From positions 59,220 to 123,219 of the forward strand of contig NZ_FQZQ01000013.1 of assembly GCF_900142085.1 (NCBI RefSeq): 64,000 nucleotides of DNA, given 5' to 3'. The DNA comes from Shimia gijangensis. Lineage in GTDB: Bacteria; Pseudomonadota; Alphaproteobacteria; Rhodobacterales; Rhodobacteraceae. Within the stretch, counting starts at the first letter, position 1, and each line of letters begins with the position of its first letter. A model generated the notes under the pieces. The model made no database searches. It was not told the DNA's origin and was given only the letters and a program-made list of their open reading frames with translations. A program made the position numbers and the translations under genes. Of this stretch, positions 61,181 through 64,000 are shown piece after piece.

Positions 61181-61471
61181 GGTTTCAGGAATTCCGGACA
61201 GGAGCAATTGGGCATCATGCAAACATACTACTCAGTATGTTGTCAACGATTTCAAGAATGACCTGACGTCGAAGTGGCCCGGCAAATTTGGACAGCGCGC
61301 TAAACAGCGTGTTAAGATGTATCCAACACGATTGGCTGGATACGAGAATGACGACGCGACGGAACTTTTCAGTTCATGTTCGTCGCAGCATTTGTCTCAG
61401 CCACATAAAACCGTGCCCATTTTCCCAATGTTCCTACATAAGATACCGCTGATGGACAGGAGAGGTCTGGC
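61181..61471. other. TetR-amidohydrolase intergenic region
   Basis: About 290 bp with the TetR operator and no gene. AGGAGAGG at its right end serves the original start of the amidohydrolase. Confidence 0.5.
61223..61240. promoter_or_regulatory. Predicted TetR operator
   Basis: A perfect inverted repeat ACATACT-actc-AGTATGT of two 7-bp arms, of the ACATACT type bound by many TetR repressors, sits in the TetR upstream region. Confidence 0.6.
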
Positions 61472-62958
61472 ATGTCGAACATCACTGTTTTCAAAGCAAA
61501 AAAATTCTGACTATGGATCCCAATCGCCCAACGGCCACCCATGTTGCTGTGCATGCGGGCAAAATTCTGGCCGTTGGCGATGCCGATTGTGCCAAAGATT
61601 TGGGGATCACCAATACCGATGATCGGCTGAGCAATGCCGTTTTGATGCCAGGCTTCGTCGAAGGCCATGCTCATATGATGGCGGGAGCAATGTGGGAATA
61701 CACATATGCCGGCTTTCATGATCGGCTGGATCCTGACGGTGTGCTGCACAAGGGCATGACGAATATTGGCGAAGTCATCTCCGGCCTGGTTCAACACGAA
61801 GTTCACTTGACTGCCGGCCAGCCGCTCGTCGGTTGGGGGTTTGACCCAATTTTTCTAACTACCGAGCGCCTTAACCGCCATCATCTCGATGAAATCAGTC
61901 CGACGCGTCCCATCGCGATCCTGTTCTCCAACGTCCACGTCATGTGTGTGAACTCTGCGGCGTTGGCTCTCGCCGGGTATAACGATCTGTCCGAGGTTGA
62001 GGGCGTGGTAAAAGGCCCTGATGGCCAACCCACTGGCGAGCTTCAGGAAATGGCGGCCATGTTCCCAATCATGCACCGGCTTGCAATCGATTTCCGCACG
62101 CTGGCGCAATCGGAACGCGCGATACGCGCCTATGGCGAAGTGGCCCGTCGCGCCGGTGTCACGACGACCACAGATCTCTATTCATCCATGACCGAAGATG
62201 ATTTGGATTTGATGCTACGCATTACATCCGAGCCCGCCTTTCCGCTGCGCATTGTGCCGGCCCTCGGCGCGGCTGGCGCTGACCCGGAACAGACGGCTGC
62301 CCGCGCCAAATCGTGGCGTGGCGGTTCAACTGACAAGCTGCGCCTCGGTGCTGTCAAATTGATGACCGATGGCTCAATTCAGGGTTGGACTGCCAGAGTG
62401 AAATCACCAGGGTACGTCGGTGGACAGCCCAAGGGCATCTGGAATACCGCACCTGCTGAGATATTTTCTGCTTGCGACGTATTTCATCGTGAAGGCGTGC
62501 AAATGCACATACATGTCAACGGCGACGAGGCGTCCGAAGTTGCGCTCGACGCTTTGAAAGCTGCGGCCAGCAAACATGCATGGCAGGACCACCGTCATAC
62601 ATTGCAGCACGGCCAGATGATGGGCGGCGATCAGCTTCTTCGCTGTTGCGAACTTGGGATCGGTGTGAATTTCTTCTCTAATCGCATCTGGTTTTTTGGT
62701 GACCAGCATGTCGCCCTCACCATCGGAAAAGACCGTGCTCAGCGCATGAATGCAGCGCGGACAGGGCTTGATTTGGGTCTGAATGTCGCGATGCACTCTG
62801 ATGCTCCAGTCACCCCGCTGGGCCCACTTTTTACCGCCTGGTGCGCCGTAAAGCGCCTGACAATGAGCGGACAGGTGCTGGGGGCGGAACAAAGTATTTC
62901 GGTCCGGGAGGCCTTGCACGCACACCGCCCGTTTTGTCCAGCGAAATGCAGGCTTTGA
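61472..62958 (+). pseudogene. YtcJ-like amidohydrolase, frameshifted and truncated
   Basis: The original start is the ATG at 61472 (AGGAGAGG upstream), reading MSNITVFKAKK and then TTC TGA after an A7 run at 61498-61504. One extra A restores ILTMDPNRPTATH, the expected join to the long frame that starts at 61513. The body has the metal HxH in GFVEGHAHMM and continues to HMQ-type sites, but after REALHA (near 62920) the remaining sequence HRPFCPAKCRL is not amidohydrolase, so the last 50-60 residues are lost. Most likely inactive unless the A tract is a sequencing error. Confidence 0.75.
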
Positions 62959-63176
62959 ATAGTATCCTCCTGGATCCTGAAGATATGGCACTCTCAGGTG
63001 TGACAGATGCCAGACACCCACAGTACGCAAATTGGTAGTATTCCGGAAAACGGACGTTTTCCCGAAGTGAATTGGTACAGCTTTTGCGACTTTATTGTTA
63101 CCCTGCTTGTTCTTTAGACAAATTTCCTCGCTTCAGCTGTCTCACCCCAGCCGCACTCGACTCTCTTTACCTTGTC
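62959..63176. other. Degenerate intergenic region
   Basis: No gene. It holds the palindrome at 63045-63062. The lost amidohydrolase 3' end is not recovered in any frame here. Confidence 0.4.
63045..63062. repeat. GGAAAACG-ga-CGTTTTCC inverted repeat
   Basis: An 8-bp perfect inverted repeat around GA, between two damaged genes. It may be a terminator-like relic or part of a lost element. Confidence 0.5.
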
Positions 63177-63919
63177 TTAAGCAGAGACCAAGAGGAGCAC
63201 GCTCATGATCAGAAAGAGCACCGTGACACTCTTGAACAATCGCTCAGGAACAAATCGTGCCACAGAGGCACCCAAAACAGTGCCTGACAATGTTGGCAGC
63301 ACGAGCTTCATTGAGATTTCCAGAGCCTCATTTGAAATCCCCACGAAGACGGCCTGAAAGGCAAAGGCGACCGGATATGCTAGCAAGAAGGTCACAAGAG
63401 TTGTCGCCTGGATCGTGGACTTGTCTGACTTGATAGCGGTTGCGTAGGCCGCGACGGCTGGCCCTGGCATTGCCAGCGCGGCGTTCAGAATGCCGCTGAC
63501 AACACCGATACCAACCCGCCGAATGCGTGTGTCGTTTTCAAAGATCGGGAAACGGGACAAAACACCGGCCGCCACCAAGGTCATGAAACCAACAATGACC
63601 GCAGCGCAAAGCTTGAGCGAGCTGATGGTGAGTGTCAAAAATGCCAGTGCGCCAATCGGTGTCCCAATACACACTCCCAGAAACAAGGGAGCCAACAATC
63701 GGCGGTTAACTCTTGGAATCGTGCTTGGCGACAGCAGCAGGGCGATCAATAAACTTAAAAGGATCGAAGCCTGAATGGCTCCGGCGTTGGCCATTGTCAC
63801 AATCAGAACAGGACCGGCAATGACGCCGAAGCCAATGCCGGTCACGGCCTGCAGCATGGAGGCCGCAAACACCGCACCGACCAGCAGCAATGGCAGGTCG
63901 GCGGGTGAGCCTCCCCATC
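63177..63919 (-). pseudogene. TauE/SafE (TSUP) permease, 5' end cut by an IS element
   Basis: At least 245 residues of an eight-helix TSUP permease: GSPADLPLLLVGAVFAASMLQ at the N-terminal side and GVVSGILNAALAMPGPAVA in the second half. The frame stays open past 63919 into the IS without a good start; the N-terminal residues there (LTVDPFRW) come from IS DNA. Without the original start codon it is probably not expressed from its own promoter. TSUP proteins export sulfonates, sulfite or other small anions. Confidence 0.7.
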
Positions 63920-64000
63920 TGAATGGGTCCACCGTTAAGGTTAGGAAACGGAGGACTAAGAATGGCAAACAAGCGACTGAAGCCGGAAGAGATTGTCTCA
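63920..64000 (+). mobile_element. IS3-family insertion sequence, left end, runs off the window
   Basis: From about 63920 (TGAATGGGTCCACC, TG-starting end) the DNA precedes a transposase ORF with GGAGG 8 nt before the ATG at 63962. The precise end is not proven since the other end is outside. It interrupts the permease gene. Confidence 0.6.
63962..64000 (+). CDS. IS3-family transposase OrfA, N-terminal fragment
   Basis: Thirteen codons, MANKRLKPEEIVS, match the start of IS3-family OrfA helix-turn-helix proteins of the MANKRxKPEEIVSKLRQVE type. The rest lies outside. Short, so the call leans on the flanking ribosome-binding site and the interrupted permease. Confidence 0.65.
   Translation, partial: MANKRLKPEEIVS

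Overview
The window reads as one chromosome segment of a marine alphaproteobacterium of the Rhodobacteraceae (Roseobacter group). This rests on recognisable proteins (RpoB, RpoC, Tuf, NusG, ChvG/ChvI, short-form HprK, RapZ) and on locus types typical of that group: the ChvI-ChvG-HprK-RapZ-EIIA-HPr operon divergent from pckA, and an ETF pair next to DUF6473 and 3-hydroxyacyl-CoA dehydrogenase genes. No lineage search could be run.

Left third (1-21 kb), minus strand: the transcription/translation core in the order tRNA-Trp, two paralogous membrane proteins, secE, [insert], nusG, rplK, rplA, [insert], rplJ, rplL, rpoB, rpoC, [EamA exporter], rpsL. Two places depart from the usual order. secE and nusG are separated by a cytochrome c / cytochrome c' / LysR module plus 0.5 kb of non-coding DNA with paired TGTACA palindromes. 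rplA and rplJ are separated by a 680-residue calcium-repeat protein ending in a Hint autoprocessing domain. One gene beside secE carries a 12-G homopolymer in its 3' end.

Middle (21-40 kb): a DUF374 acyltransferase, a methyltransferase, a class III nucleotidyl cyclase fused to TolB-like and TPR modules, tuf with a duplicated 3' end and two successive terminators, a lipoprotein, a lone cytochrome P450, an M48 peptidase translationally coupled to a YjgN/DUF898 membrane protein, parC, an SH3 protein, an SDR, a HIG1-type protein with a B12 adenosyltransferase, a crotonase, etfBA, a DUF6473 protein and 3-hydroxybutyryl-CoA dehydrogenase.

Right third (40-64 kb): the regulatory operon chvI-chvG-hprK-rapZ-EIIA-HPr divergent from pckA, linking an envelope sensor with a PTS-type phosphorelay beside gluconeogenesis. 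Then comes a minus-strand run of eleven genes (61.2 down to 48.3 kb): TetR regulator with a palindromic operator, quinone-oxidoreductase-like protein, LivHMGF ABC importer, acyl-CoA synthetase, binding protein, two acyl-CoA dehydrogenases and a molybdopterin oxidoreductase. I read this as an uptake and CoA-dependent degradation system for an unidentified acid. The last 2.5 kb is decaying: an amidohydrolase with a frameshift in an A tract and a lost C-terminus, then a TauE/SafE permease whose 5' end is cut by an IS3-family element that runs off the window.

No CRISPR array, prophage, integrase or replication origin was seen.
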